Source: Zeimonas sp046347945
Lineage (GTDB): Bacteria; Pseudomonadota; Gammaproteobacteria; Burkholderiales; Burkholderiaceae_E
DNA length: 64,000 bases
Assembly (NCBI GenBank): GCA_046347945.1
Contig: JAXMFB010000021.1
Coordinates: forward strand, 5,258 to 69,257
Direction: 5' to 3'
How positions within the stretch are numbered: the first letter of the stretch is position 1; each line of letters begins with the position of its first letter. The translations under genes and the position numbers were made by a program. The notes under the pieces were generated by a model, which saw only the letters and a program-made list of their open reading frames with translations, did no database searches and was not told the origin of the DNA. Shown piece by piece: positions 29,702 to 38,783 of this stretch.

Positions 29702-30631
29702 ATGAGCGTCACCGTCCGCACCCTCTACGAGCAGAACCGCGAGCAGCTGCAACTGCGGTGGCTGACCGGCGAAGCCGGCGCCGATCGCGACGCCGCCCCG
29801 GGGTCGACCGAGCCGGCCGACCTCGTCGGCTACCTGAACCTGATCCATCCGAACCGCATCCACGTCTTCGGGCATGCGGAATTCGCGTACACCGGCCGCA
29901 TCGGCGCGCCGCGCCGCGCCGCGCTCAATGAGGATCTCGTCGCGGGCCACCCGCCCGCGGTGATCGTCGCCGACGGGCTCGACCCGCCCGCCGACCTGCT
30001 CGAGCGCGCATCGGCCAACGGCCTGCCGATGCTCGGCACGCCGCTTCCCGCGGCGCGCATCATCGAGTTCCTGCGCGTCTACCTGACCAAGGCGATCGCG
30101 AAGACCTGCTCGATGCACGGCGTGCTGATGGACGTGCTGGGAATGGGCGTACTGATCTCGGGCGAGTCCGGGCTGGGCAAGAGCGAACTCGCGCTCGAGC
30201 TGATCAGCCGCGGCCACGGACTGGTGGCCGACGACGTGGTCGAGTTCGCGCGGATCGCACCGCACGCGATCGAAGGCCGCTGCCCGCCGTTGCTGCGCGA
30301 CCTGCTCGAAGTGAGGGGGCTCGGCCTGCTCGACATCCGCACGATCTTCGGCGAGACGGCCGTGCGTCGCAAGATGACCCTCAAGCTGATCGTGCACCTG
30401 GTCCGCCGCAGCACGATGGACGACGCCTACCAGCGCCTGCCGCTCGAGGCGCTGACCGAGGACGTGCTCGGCCTGGCGATACCGAAAGTGGTGATTCCCG
30501 TCGCGGCTGGCCGCAACCTCGCGGTACTCACCGAGGCCGCGGTGCGCAGCACCGTCCTGCAGTTGCGCGGCTTCGACACCACCGGCGAGTTCCTCGCGCG
30601 CCAGCGCAAGCTGATCGAGTCGCAGGCCTAG
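29702..30631 (+). CDS. hprK: HPr kinase/phosphorylase
   Basis: Encodes 309 residues. The P-loop is GESGLGKS (154-161) in the C-terminal kinase domain, followed by VADDVVEF and the family signature LEVRGLGLLDI. In betaproteobacteria it acts on a serine or equivalent of the nitrogen-PTS phosphocarrier in regulating metabolism and virulence. It lies between ptsN and rapZ; 77 bases separate it from ptsN, with a possible start-codon-proximal promoter. Confidence 0.96.
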   Translation: MSVTVRTLYEQNREQLQLRWLTGEAGADRDAAPGSTEPADLVGYLNLIHPNRIHVFGHAEFAYTGRIGAPRRAALNEDLVAGHPPAVIVADGLDPPADLLERASANGLPMLGTPLPAARIIEFLRVYLTKAIAKTCSMHGVLMDVLGMGVLISGESGLGKSELALELISRGHGLVADDVVEFARIAPHAIEGRCPPLLRDLLEVRGLGLLDIRTIFGETAVRRKMTLKLIVHLVRRSTMDDAYQRLPLEALTEDVLGLAIPKVVIPVAAGRNLAVLTEAAVRSTVLQLRGFDTTGEFLARQRKLIESQA

Positions 30632-30635
30632 CGCG

Positions 30636-31514
30636 ATGCGCGTCGTGCTCGTCACCGGCATCTCGGGCTCGGGCAAGTCGATCGCGATCAACGTGCTCGA
30701 GGACGACGGCTATTTCTGCATCGACAACCTGCCGATCCGCTTCCTGCACGAAGTGATCACCTCGCTGCGCGAGGCCGGCCACGAGAAGGTGGCCGTGTCG
30801 GTCGACGCGCGCAGCGGCGAGTCGGTGGGCGACCTGCGCGAGATCGCCAGCGGCCTGGGGCGCTACGGGCACGACGTCAAGATCATCTTCCTGAACGCGC
30901 GCACCGACACGCTGGTGCAGCGCTATTCCGAGACCCGGCGGCGGCACCCGATGGCGCTGCGCAGCGGCGCCGATGCCGCAGCGGCGCCGACACTGGTCGA
31001 GTCGATCGAGCGCGAGCGCGAGCTGATGTCGGCGCTCGAGGACATCGGCGTGTCGCTCGACACCAGCGACCTGCACCCGAACGTGCTGCGCAGCTGGGTC
31101 CGCGACGTGGTCGGCACCGAACGCGCGCCGCTCACGCTGCTGTTCGAGTCGTTCGCGTACAAGCACGGGGTGCCGCTCGACGCAGACCTGGTGTTCGACG
31201 TGCGCTGCCTGCCCAATCCGTACTACACATCGGAGCTGCGTCCGCTCACGGGGCTCGACGCGCCCGTTGCCGAATACCTGCAGTCGATCCCGTCCGTGCA
31301 GCGGATGATCGACCACATCGGCACCTTCCTGCATTCCTGGCTGCCGCACTACATCCTGGAGAACCGCAGCTACCTGACCGTGGCGATCGGCTGCACTGGC
31401 GGCCAGCACCGCTCGGTCTACTGCGTCGAGGAGCTCGCGCGGCGGTTTCGCCGGATCGAGCACGTGCTGGTGCGCCATCGCGCGCTCGCCACGCGCGGCA
31501 GCGCGCACGCCTGA
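30636..31514 (+). CDS. rapZ: RNase adapter protein RapZ
   Basis: Encodes 292 residues. The N-terminal P-loop is GISGSGKS (8-15), Walker B-like RYSETRRRHP follows later, and the C-terminal RNA-binding half carries YYTSELRPLTGLD and GCTGGQHRSVY. In enterics RapZ delivers GlmZ sRNA to RNase E and senses glucosamine 6-phosphate; the nucleotide-binding N-domain is conserved here. It starts four bases after the hprK stop. Confidence 0.96.
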   Translation: MRVVLVTGISGSGKSIAINVLEDDGYFCIDNLPIRFLHEVITSLREAGHEKVAVSVDARSGESVGDLREIASGLGRYGHDVKIIFLNARTDTLVQRYSETRRRHPMALRSGADAAAAPTLVESIERERELMSALEDIGVSLDTSDLHPNVLRSWVRDVVGTERAPLTLLFESFAYKHGVPLDADLVFDVRCLPNPYYTSELRPLTGLDAPVAEYLQSIPSVQRMIDHIGTFLHSWLPHYILENRSYLTVAIGCTGGQHRSVYCVEELARRFRRIEHVLVRHRALATRGSAHA

Positions 31515-31531
31515 ATCGCGTCGCAGGCGCC

Positions 31532-32137
31532 GTGGTTCGCGAACTCGCGATCTTCCCGCTCGGCACCGTGCTGTTTCCCGGCGGAGTGCTGCCGCTGCGC
31601 GTGTTCGAGGCGCGCTACCTCGATCTCGTCCGCGAGTGCACCGCCGCCGACGCGCCGTTCGGGGTGTGCCTGATCACCGAGGGCAGCGAGGTCGGCGAGG
31701 CCGCCCGGCACGAGGCGGTCGGCTGCACCGCCCACATCGTCGACTTCGACATGAAGGACACCGGCGTGCTCGAGTTGCGCACCGTCGGCGGGCAGCGCTT
31801 CAGGGTGCTCGAGCGTCGCGTCGGCAAGGACCGCCTGATCCGCGCCGACGTCGAGATGATCGACGCCGACGACCCCGCGGCGGTCCCCGAAGCGTTCGCC
31901 GCCTGCGCATCGCTCCTGCGACGCCTGGTCGACGACCTGGTCGCGCGCGAGCCCGATCCGATGCGGCAGATGATCGCCGCCCCATACGCCTTCGACTCCG
32001 CGGCCTGGGTCGGCAACCGGCTGTGCGAATTCCTGCCGATCCCGCCGCGCGCGCGCCAGAAGCTGATGGAACTCGAGGACGCGCCTACCCGCCTGTCGCT
32101 GATCCACCAGTACCTGCAGCAGCACCGGGTGATCTGA
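31532..32137 (+). CDS. Lon N-terminal (substrate-binding) domain protein
   Basis: Encodes 201 residues from a GTG. The sequence begins with the LON-N signature LAIFPLGTVLFPGGVLPLRV then FEARYLDLVRECTAAD, without ATPase or protease domains. Stand-alone LON-N proteins are widespread and their role is not settled. It is 17 bases after rapZ. Its last 53 bases overlap the 3' end of mutY on the other strand, and a perfect hairpin (32143-32161) follows its stop. Confidence 0.9.
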   Translation: MVRELAIFPLGTVLFPGGVLPLRVFEARYLDLVRECTAADAPFGVCLITEGSEVGEAARHEAVGCTAHIVDFDMKDTGVLELRTVGGQRFRVLERRVGKDRLIRADVEMIDADDPAAVPEAFAACASLLRRLVDDLVAREPDPMRQMIAAPYAFDSAAWVGNRLCEFLPIPPRARQKLMELEDAPTRLSLIHQYLQQHRVI

Positions 32138-33221
32138 GCGCGAGACCCTGCAGCAGGGTCTTCACCGGTCGCGGCAACGCCGCCTCGCCGGCCTCGTCCA
32201 GCGCGAGCCAGGCCAGCCCCGGCGCATCGGCGGCCCGGCTGGCGGTCACCAGCTCGCATTCCACCGGCTGCACGTGCAGCCGGAAGTGCGTGAACGCGTG
32301 GTCGAACGGCGCGATCGCGCGCGGCAGCGTGACGCGCAGCCCGAAGCGGCGCTCGATCTCGCCCGCCAGGGCAGCGGGGTCTGGCGCGCCTTCGGGGCCG
32401 CCGTCGACCGCTAGCTGCGCGGCGCCGACCTGCGCCGACGCCGATTCCGGCAGGCTCCACAGGCCGCCCCAGATGCCACTCGGAGGGCGGCGCTCGACCA
32501 GCACCTGACGGCCGCGACGAATCACGAACATCGTGCAGCGACGCAGCGGAACCGCACGCCTGGGCCTTGGCGCCGGCAGTTCCGCGACGGCGCCCTCGCG
32601 CAGCGCGACGCAGTCGCTCGCGATTGGACACGCGCTGCAGTCGGGGCGGGCGCGCACGCACAACGTCGCGCCCAGGTCCATCAGCCCCTGCGTATAGGCC
32701 TCGACGTCGTCGTGCGCGAGCTCGGCCTCCGCGATGCGCCAGAGCTCGCGCTCGACCGCGCGCTCGCCGGGATAGCCGCGCACGCCCGCGTGTCGGCACA
32801 GCACGCGCCGCACGTTGCCGTCGAGGATCGCTGCCCTGCGGCCGAACGCGAACACCGCGATCGCGGCGGCGGTCGAGCGGCCGATGCCGGGCAGCTCGGC
32901 GAGCCGCTGCGGATCGTCAGGAAAGGCGCCGGCGTGCCGCGCGACGACTTCGCGTGCACAGCGATGCAGGTTGCGTGCGCGGCTGTAGTAGCCCAGCCCG
33001 CTCCACAGCGCGAGCACGTGATCGACCTGCGCGGCCGCCAGGGACGCGACGTCCGGAAAGCGCGCGACGAAGCGCTCGTAGTACGGCTTGACCGTGTCGA
33101 CCTGCGTCTGCTGCAGCATGACCTCGGAAAGCCAGATCCGGTAAGGGTCGCGCGTGCCCTGCCAGGGCAGGTCGTGGCGCCCGTGTCGGCGCTGCCAGTC
33201 GATCAGTCGGGGGGCGATCAC
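32085..33221 (-). CDS. mutY: A/G-specific adenine glycosylase
   Basis: Removes adenine mispaired with 8-oxoguanine, 378 residues. The catalytic glutamate is in IWLSEVMLQQTQV, the helix-hairpin-helix is ELPGIGRSTAAAI followed by the catalytic-site aspartate region, and four cysteines spaced 6-2-5 (about 188-204) hold the 4Fe-4S cluster. A C-terminal NUDIX-like domain recognises 8-oxoG. The GTG start gives VIAPRLIDWQRRHGRHDLPW. The last 17 or so residues are an unconserved tail that overlaps the neighbouring plus-strand gene. Confidence 0.95.
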   Translation of the reverse strand: MIAPRLIDWQRRHGRHDLPWQGTRDPYRIWLSEVMLQQTQVDTVKPYYERFVARFPDVASLAAAQVDHVLALWSGLGYYSRARNLHRCAREVVARHAGAFPDDPQRLAELPGIGRSTAAAIAVFAFGRRAAILDGNVRRVLCRHAGVRGYPGERAVERELWRIAEAELAHDDVEAYTQGLMDLGATLCVRARPDCSACPIASDCVALREGAVAELPAPRPRRAVPLRRCTMFVIRRGRQVLVERRPPSGIWGGLWSLPESASAQVGAAQLAVDGGPEGAPDPAALAGEIERRFGLRVTLPRAIAPFDHAFTHFRLHVQPVECELVTASRAADAPGLAWLALDEAGEAALPRPVKTLLQGLALRSPGAAAGTGGSATGG

Positions 33222-33277
33222 CCGGCGGATTGTACGGTCGCGCGGACGCGCCCGAAGGACGAGGGCGCGGGGCCGCC

Positions 33278-35224
33278 TCAGGCCACGGCGGGCTCGGCGA
33301 CGTTCGCCGGTTCTCCCAGCTGCCGGCGCACCTGCAGCGCGAACTCCTCGGCAAGCGCGATGCGCTGCTCGATCTCGGCGCGCTGCTGCTCGACCTCGGC
33401 GATCCGCGACTCGAGGCTGTCGTTGGCGTCGAGCACGCGCCGCACCGAATCGAGCCGGCGCTTCAGCTGTGCCTGGTGCTCGCGCACCTGCGTCTCGATC
33501 GGGGCCATGACGGTGCGCAGCCAGGCCTGGATCTCCCGATCGGCGAGCTCCTGCAACTCGCGCAGGCGGGTCGCGACCGACTCGAAGAAGCGCCGCATCA
33601 GCGCCCACTGCGACGTCGTCGCCATCGTGATCGCACCGAACTGCCGGCGCTGCAGCTGCTCGATGCGGTCGAGTTCGGCGTAGAAGCGCCGCGTCGAGTA
33701 CAGCGCCGGGTTGCCGAGCGACAGGCCGTGCTCGGCGCTGAAGCTGCGGTACATCGCGCTCATCAGCGCCGCGATCTCGTCGACCAGCCGCGTCGCCTCG
33801 TCGAAGTCGGCGCGCACTGCATCGAGCAGCGAAGTCATTCCCGAGCGCAGGCCGACGGAGAAGGTGCTGGCCTTCATCGCCTCGCGCGCCTGCCGCACGT
33901 GGCGCTTCAGGGCTTCGCCGCCCACCGCCCGACCCAGCGTCTGCGAATGCTTCGACAGCACCGATCGCAGCCCCTGCAGCTGGCGCAGGCTCTTCTCGAA
34001 GTCCTCGCGCTCGCCCCGGATCCGCGCGGCCATGTGGTCCATCACGCCGCGGTTCTTCCCGCGAAGGCCGCCGAGCTCGAACAGCTGCTCGACCGCGGCG
34101 CGCCGGCGCGCGCCCAGCGTGGCGTAGACCTGGCCGTGCAGCTCGTCGAATTCGCGGCGCACGTGCTCTGCGGCGATCTCGCGCTGCTGCGGCACCAGCT
34201 CGCGGCCCAGCGCGTACTCGAGGTCCGACATGCGGCTGCGCTTGAGCAGCAGCGGGTCGCGATTGACCCTGGCGACCAGCGCCTTCTGCGCCGACACCGG
34301 GTAGATGCGCTCGTTGGGCAGGTCGAGCGTGTGCGCGACCGAACTCACCTGGCGCGCGATCTCGAGCTGGATCTGCACTTCGTCCTTCAGGCCGTCCCAC
34401 AGCCCGTCGATCTTGTTCAACACGACGAAGCGGCCGGACTTGTGGCTCGCGCAGATGTGCTCGCGCCAGACCTCGACGTCGGTACGGGTGACGCCCGCGT
34501 CGGCCGCGAGCACGAACAGCACGGCGTCGGAATCGGGGATCAGCTTCAGCGTCAGCTCGGGCTCGGCGCCGATCGCGTTGAGTCCCGGCGTGTCGATGAC
34601 CACCAGCCCGAACTCGAGCAGCGGATGCGGGTAGTTGACGATGGCGTGGCGCCAGCGCGGGACCTCGATGCGGCCCCCGGAGTCGGGCCGGACCGCCGAG
34701 TTCGGATCGTCCTCGTCGTAGACGCCCAGCAGCGTGGCCTGCGCGACATTGACCTCGATCGTCTCGCGGACGCTGGCGAGCGCCTTGCTCAGGCCGACCG
34801 GATCGGTGGGATCGATCGGCAACTCGGTCCACTCGGCATCGTTCTGCCGGAGCTCCGAAACGCTCGCCTCCTGGAGGCGGGTCTCGATCGGGAGCAGCCT
34901 GATCGAGGCCGGTCGCGCCCGGTCGTACATCAGTTCGGTCGGGCACATCGTCGTGCGGCCGGCCGACGACGGCAGGATTCGCTGGCCCTGGTCGGCGAAG
35001 AAGATCGCGTTGATCAGCTCCGACTTGCCGCGCGAGAACTCGGCGACGAACGCGATCGAGATGCGGTCCTTCGCGAGGCGCTCGGCAATGCGGTCGACGC
35101 GCGCCTGCAGCGACGCGTCCGAGAGCTCGGCGTCCGTGAGCCACCGGCCGTAACGCTGCACGGACTCGGACAGTTCGCGCCGCCAGCTGCCGTAGCCGGC
35201 GATCTGTTCTCCAAGGACTCCCAT
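33278..35224 (-). CDS. dynamin-like large GTPase
   Basis: Encodes 648 residues. GTPase motifs are G1 EFSRGKSE (62-69), a G2 threonine in GRTTMCPTE (89-97), G3 DTPGLN (211-216) and G4 NKID (270-273). The remaining 370 residues are helical, ending in a coiled coil (about 560-640, heptads such as EQQRAEIEQRIALAEEFAL). No transmembrane segment is evident. Dynamin-family proteins remodel or tether membranes; the role of this one is unknown. The ATG at 35224 is the earliest conserved start. It lies between mutY and mutM. Confidence 0.88.
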   Translation of the reverse strand: MGVLGEQIAGYGSWRRELSESVQRYGRWLTDAELSDASLQARVDRIAERLAKDRISIAFVAEFSRGKSELINAIFFADQGQRILPSSAGRTTMCPTELMYDRARPASIRLLPIETRLQEASVSELRQNDAEWTELPIDPTDPVGLSKALASVRETIEVNVAQATLLGVYDEDDPNSAVRPDSGGRIEVPRWRHAIVNYPHPLLEFGLVVIDTPGLNAIGAEPELTLKLIPDSDAVLFVLAADAGVTRTDVEVWREHICASHKSGRFVVLNKIDGLWDGLKDEVQIQLEIARQVSSVAHTLDLPNERIYPVSAQKALVARVNRDPLLLKRSRMSDLEYALGRELVPQQREIAAEHVRREFDELHGQVYATLGARRRAAVEQLFELGGLRGKNRGVMDHMAARIRGEREDFEKSLRQLQGLRSVLSKHSQTLGRAVGGEALKRHVRQAREAMKASTFSVGLRSGMTSLLDAVRADFDEATRLVDEIAALMSAMYRSFSAEHGLSLGNPALYSTRRFYAELDRIEQLQRRQFGAITMATTSQWALMRRFFESVATRLRELQELADREIQAWLRTVMAPIETQVREHQAQLKRRLDSVRRVLDANDSLESRIAEVEQQRAEIEQRIALAEEFALQVRRQLGEPANVAEPAVA

Positions 35225-35381
35225 CGGCTTTCGTCGACTCGTGCGATGTGACGCACCGATAAATAGCACAGGCGATTCGCAGCCAGCGTGGATCATTTCG
35301 CCGGGGACTCGCGCGGCCCGCCCTGTGGCGGATTTGGGCTGGCAGACGGCATCCCGGCACGTCGGCCCGCAACGAGGCGGG

Positions 35382-36203
35382 TCAGTGCTGGCAGCGCGGG
35401 CAGTAGAACGTCGAGCGCTGCGCCTGGCGCAGCGTGCGAACCGGCTCGCCGCAGACCCGGCAGGGTTGCCCGGCGCGGCCGTAGACGTAGCAGTCGAGCT
35501 GGAAGTAGCCGCTCGCGCCGTCGCTGGCGACGAAATCGCGCAGGCTGCTGCCGCCGCGCGCGATCGCATCGGACAGCGTGGCGCGGATCGCCGCGGCCAG
35601 GCGCCCGCAACGCTCGCGCCCGACGCGATGCGCAGAGGTAGCCGGGCGTATGGCGGCGCGAAAGAGGCTCTCGGACGCGTAGATGTTGCCGACCCCGACG
35701 ACGATCTCGCCCGAAAGAAGGGCCTGCTTGATCGACACGCGTCGGCCACGCGTGGCCCGGTAGAGCATCTCGCCATGGAAGTCGCTCGACAGCGGCTCGA
35801 CGCCGAGTCCGGCGAGCAGCGGATGCTCGAGGATGGGCCCCTGGGCGGCATCGTGCCACAGCATCGCGCCGAAGCGGCGCGGGTCGTGGAAGCGCAGCGT
35901 GCCGTGCTCGAACGGCAGGTCCACGTGATCGTGTCGCGACGGCGGCGGCGGCCTCGACAGGAACCGCAGGCTGCCGGACATGCCGAGGTGGACGATCAGC
36001 ACGCCGTGGTCGAAGCCGAGCAGCAGGTACTTGCCGCGCCGCTCGACCGAACGCAACGTGCGGCCCGCCAGCGTCTGCGGCAGCTCGCGCGGCACCGGCC
36101 AGCGCAGGCGCGACTCGCGCACGTGGGCCGCACCGACGGCGCGGCCGAGCACGCTCTGCTGCAGACCACGGCGGACGACCTCGACCTCTGGAAGCTCGGG
36201 CAT
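35382..36203 (-). CDS. mutM: formamidopyrimidine-DNA glycosylase
   Basis: Excises 8-oxoguanine and Fapy lesions, 273 residues. The N-terminal proline nucleophile and catalytic glutamate are in PELPEVEVVRRGL. The helix-two-turn-helix has GVGNIYASESLFRAAI, and the C-terminal zinc finger is CRVCGEP...CPRCQH. Together with mutY nearby it completes most of the GO system. The 157-base gap to the GTPase gene shows no other feature. Confidence 0.97.
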   Translation of the reverse strand: MPELPEVEVVRRGLQQSVLGRAVGAAHVRESRLRWPVPRELPQTLAGRTLRSVERRGKYLLLGFDHGVLIVHLGMSGSLRFLSRPPPPSRHDHVDLPFEHGTLRFHDPRRFGAMLWHDAAQGPILEHPLLAGLGVEPLSSDFHGEMLYRATRGRRVSIKQALLSGEIVVGVGNIYASESLFRAAIRPATSAHRVGRERCGRLAAAIRATLSDAIARGGSSLRDFVASDGASGYFQLDCYVYGRAGQPCRVCGEPVRTLRQAQRSTFYCPRCQH

Positions 36204-36304
36204 CGGGAACGGGAGATTGCCGGAGCGGCGGCAGCTTCGTGAAGTGCTCCGGCCCCGGCTCGGGTAATCTTGTCGGGCAGTTTAATGGAACCTGGCACCG
36301 ACTC

Positions 36305-38190
36305 ATGAAACCACCGCATCCGGCGGCCGACTCGCCGAAACATGCGCTTGCAGCCCCTGCTGCGGGCTGGCGCGCGTGCGCGCTGCCGAAGCTGGCCGCG
36401 CTGGCGGCCGCTGCGCTGCTCGCCAGCGCCTGCGCCGTCCCGTCGGGCCCCAAGGCCGCCGGCAAGGCCGGCGACGAGACGGCGACGAAGCCACCGGCCG
36501 CATCGCCGGCCGATGCGCGCGCCGGCCGATTCGTCGGCGCGCGCGACCGCCGAGCCTGCGGCCGACGCCCTTCCGCAGGTCGACCTGACGCCGCAACTGA
36601 TGTTCCAGCTGCTCGCCGCCGAGATCGCCGCGCAGCGCGGCGAAGTGGGCAGCGCCGCGGCAACCTACCTGTCGATGGCCAGGCAGACCCGCGATGCGCG
36701 GCTCGCTCGCCGCGCCACGGAACTGGCGCTGGTCGAGCGCTGCTCGACCACGCCCTGCCCGCGGCCGAACTCGGCACGAGCTGTCCCCGAACTCGCCGAT
36801 CGCGACCCAGACGATCGAGTCGCTGTGGATCAGCACCGGACGGCTCGCGGACGCCGAGCCGCTGCTTCGCGCGCGGCTCGACAAGGCGCGCGCCGATCGA
36901 CGCCTGCCCGAGACGTACTCGCTGCTGCAGCGCACGCTCACGCGCGCGCCCGACCGCAAAGCGGCGCTGGCAATGCTCGAGCGTCTCGCCGCGCCCGACG
37001 CAAGCGTGCCCGCCGCGCGACTCGCGCTCGCCGCCGTGGCGCACGCCGCCGACGACGCGATGCGCGCGGCCGCCGAAGCCGAGGCGGCGCTCAAGCTCGA
37101 CCCCAGGGACGAAGACGCGGCGGTCGCGGCGGCACGCTACGTCGCCCAGACACCCCGCGGCAGCACCGGAGCGATTGCGCTGCTCGAGTCGTTCGTCAAG
37201 CGCGAGCCCAAGGCCATCGAAGCCCGCTTCTCGCTCGCGCGCTTGCTCGCCGCCGCCGGCCGCAGCGACGACGCGCGCGCGCAGTTCGAAACTGCGCTCA
37301 AGCAGGAGCCCGACAGCCCGGGCATCCTGTTCTCGCTGGCGCAACTGGCGTACCAGACGAAGCAGCCGAAGGTCGCGGAGGACTACCTGCGCCGCTATCT
37401 CGAACTGCCGGCGCAGGTGCAGCGCGACAACGATCCCGCCTATCTGTTCATGGGCCAGCTCTCCGAGGAGGCGGGTCGCACCGCCGACGCGATCGACTGG
37501 TACGCGCGCGTGCGGCGCGGCGAGCAGTTCCTGCCGGCGCTCACTCGCCGCGCGGTGCTGCTCGACAAGCTCGGCCGCGTCGACGAGGCGCGCGATCTGC
37601 TGCGCTCGACTTCGGTGGGCAGCGTGCGCGAGCGCGTGCAACTCACCGCGGCCGAGGCGCAGGTGCTGCGCGAGGCCGGGCGCGACGCCGACGCGTACAC
37701 GGTGCTGGCGCAGGCGCTCGAGCGCAATCCCGAGAACCCCGAGCTGCTGTACGACCACGCGATGGCCGCCGAGCGCGTCGACAAGCTCGATGCGATGGAG
37801 GGCAGCCTGCGCAAGTTGATCGCGCTGCGCCCCGACTACGCGCACGCCTACAACGCGCTGGGCTACACCTTCGCCGAGCGCAACATCCGTCTCGACGAGG
37901 CGCATGCCCTGATCGAGAAGGCGCTCGAGCTCGCCCCGAACGACGCACACGTCATCGACAGCATGGGCTGGGTGCTGTTCCGGCGCGGCCGGTTCGCCGC
38001 CGCAGTCGAACAGCTGCAGAAAGCCTACAAGCTGCGACCCGAGGCCGAGATCGCCGCGCACCTGGGCGAGGCGCTCTGGCAGGCCGGCCGCGCCGAGGAT
38101 GCGCAACGCGTCTGGCGCGAGGCGTCCGCCCGCGAGCCCGGCAACAAGGTGCTCAACGAGACGCTGGCGCGGTTCAAGATCACGCGATGA
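36305..38190 (+). pseudogene. TPR-repeat lipoprotein, coding sequence with apparent frame shifts near its 5' end
   Basis: A start at 36305 gives a signal peptide with lipobox LLASAC, but frame +2 is left between about 36490 and 36530. Frame +3 then encodes LTPQLMFQLLAAEIAAQRG to ALVER (to about 36740), a short piece continues in frame +2 (LLDHALPAAEL) and from about 36775 frame +1 encodes ELSPNSPIATQTIESLW to the stop at 38190, about 470 residues of tetratricopeptide repeats. Three shifts within about 300 bases, with the downstream half intact, fit either sequencing/assembly indels or recent decay. The gene precedes lolB, with stop and start overlapping. Confidence 0.75.
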
Positions 38191-38783
38191 GGCGCCCGCT
38201 CGCCGCGCTCGCGGCCGCGTCCGTGCTCGCGCTGGCGGGCTGCGCGACCCCGTCGGCGCCGTCCGGGCCCGTGACCGGCGAAGGGCCACCGAACCAGTGG
38301 ACCGGTCGCTTCGCCGCCACCGTCACCGAGGCGGGCGACGGGGCCCGCGAAGAGCGATCGAGCGGTCGCTTCTCGCTGCGCGTCGAGGGCCCGAGCACGG
38401 AAATCGAGCTGTCTTCGCCGCTGGGGCAGACGATCGCGCAGGTGCGAATCGACGGCGCACGCGCGACGCTGCTCGCCGCCGACGGCAGATCGTGGCAGGC
38501 GCCGTCGGCCGAAGCGCTGACCGAGCAGGTGTTCGGCTGGCGCGTGCCGTTGGCCAACCTCCCCGGCTGGCTCGAAGGTCGCATCGCCGAGCCGACCGAG
38601 CACGACGGCTCGCGCGTCGTGGCCGGGCTCGACCACGGGTGGTCGGTCAGGATCGACGCGAGCGAGGCGGGTCGCCCGCGACGCCTGGCGTTGGATTGGC
38701 CCGCCGGCGCCGGCGCCGGCGAGCGCCGACTGTCCCTGCGGCTGGTGGTCGACAGCGCGCTGCGCAGCGTCGCCCGGCCATGA
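38187..38783 (+). CDS. lolB: outer-membrane lipoprotein receptor LolB
   Basis: Encodes 198 residues. The lipobox ALAGC places the lipidated cysteine near residue 20. The domain has NQWTGRFAATV, GRFSLRVEGPSTEIELSSPL and VFGWRVPLANLPGWLEGR, matching LolB, which inserts lipoproteins into the outer membrane. Starts at the ATGA overlap with the TPR gene and ends in an ATGA overlap with ispE, the usual lolB-ispE pairing. Confidence 0.93.
   Translation: MRRPLAALAAASVLALAGCATPSAPSGPVTGEGPPNQWTGRFAATVTEAGDGAREERSSGRFSLRVEGPSTEIELSSPLGQTIAQVRIDGARATLLAADGRSWQAPSAEALTEQVFGWRVPLANLPGWLEGRIAEPTEHDGSRVVAGLDHGWSVRIDASEAGRPRRLALDWPAGAGAGERRLSLRLVVDSALRSVARP

Noticed and set aside
32085..35372. A 1095-residue open frame covering mutY and the GTPase region
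   Set aside because: Only the last third is mutY; the rest is an Arg/Ala-rich shadow of the GTPase gene in another frame.
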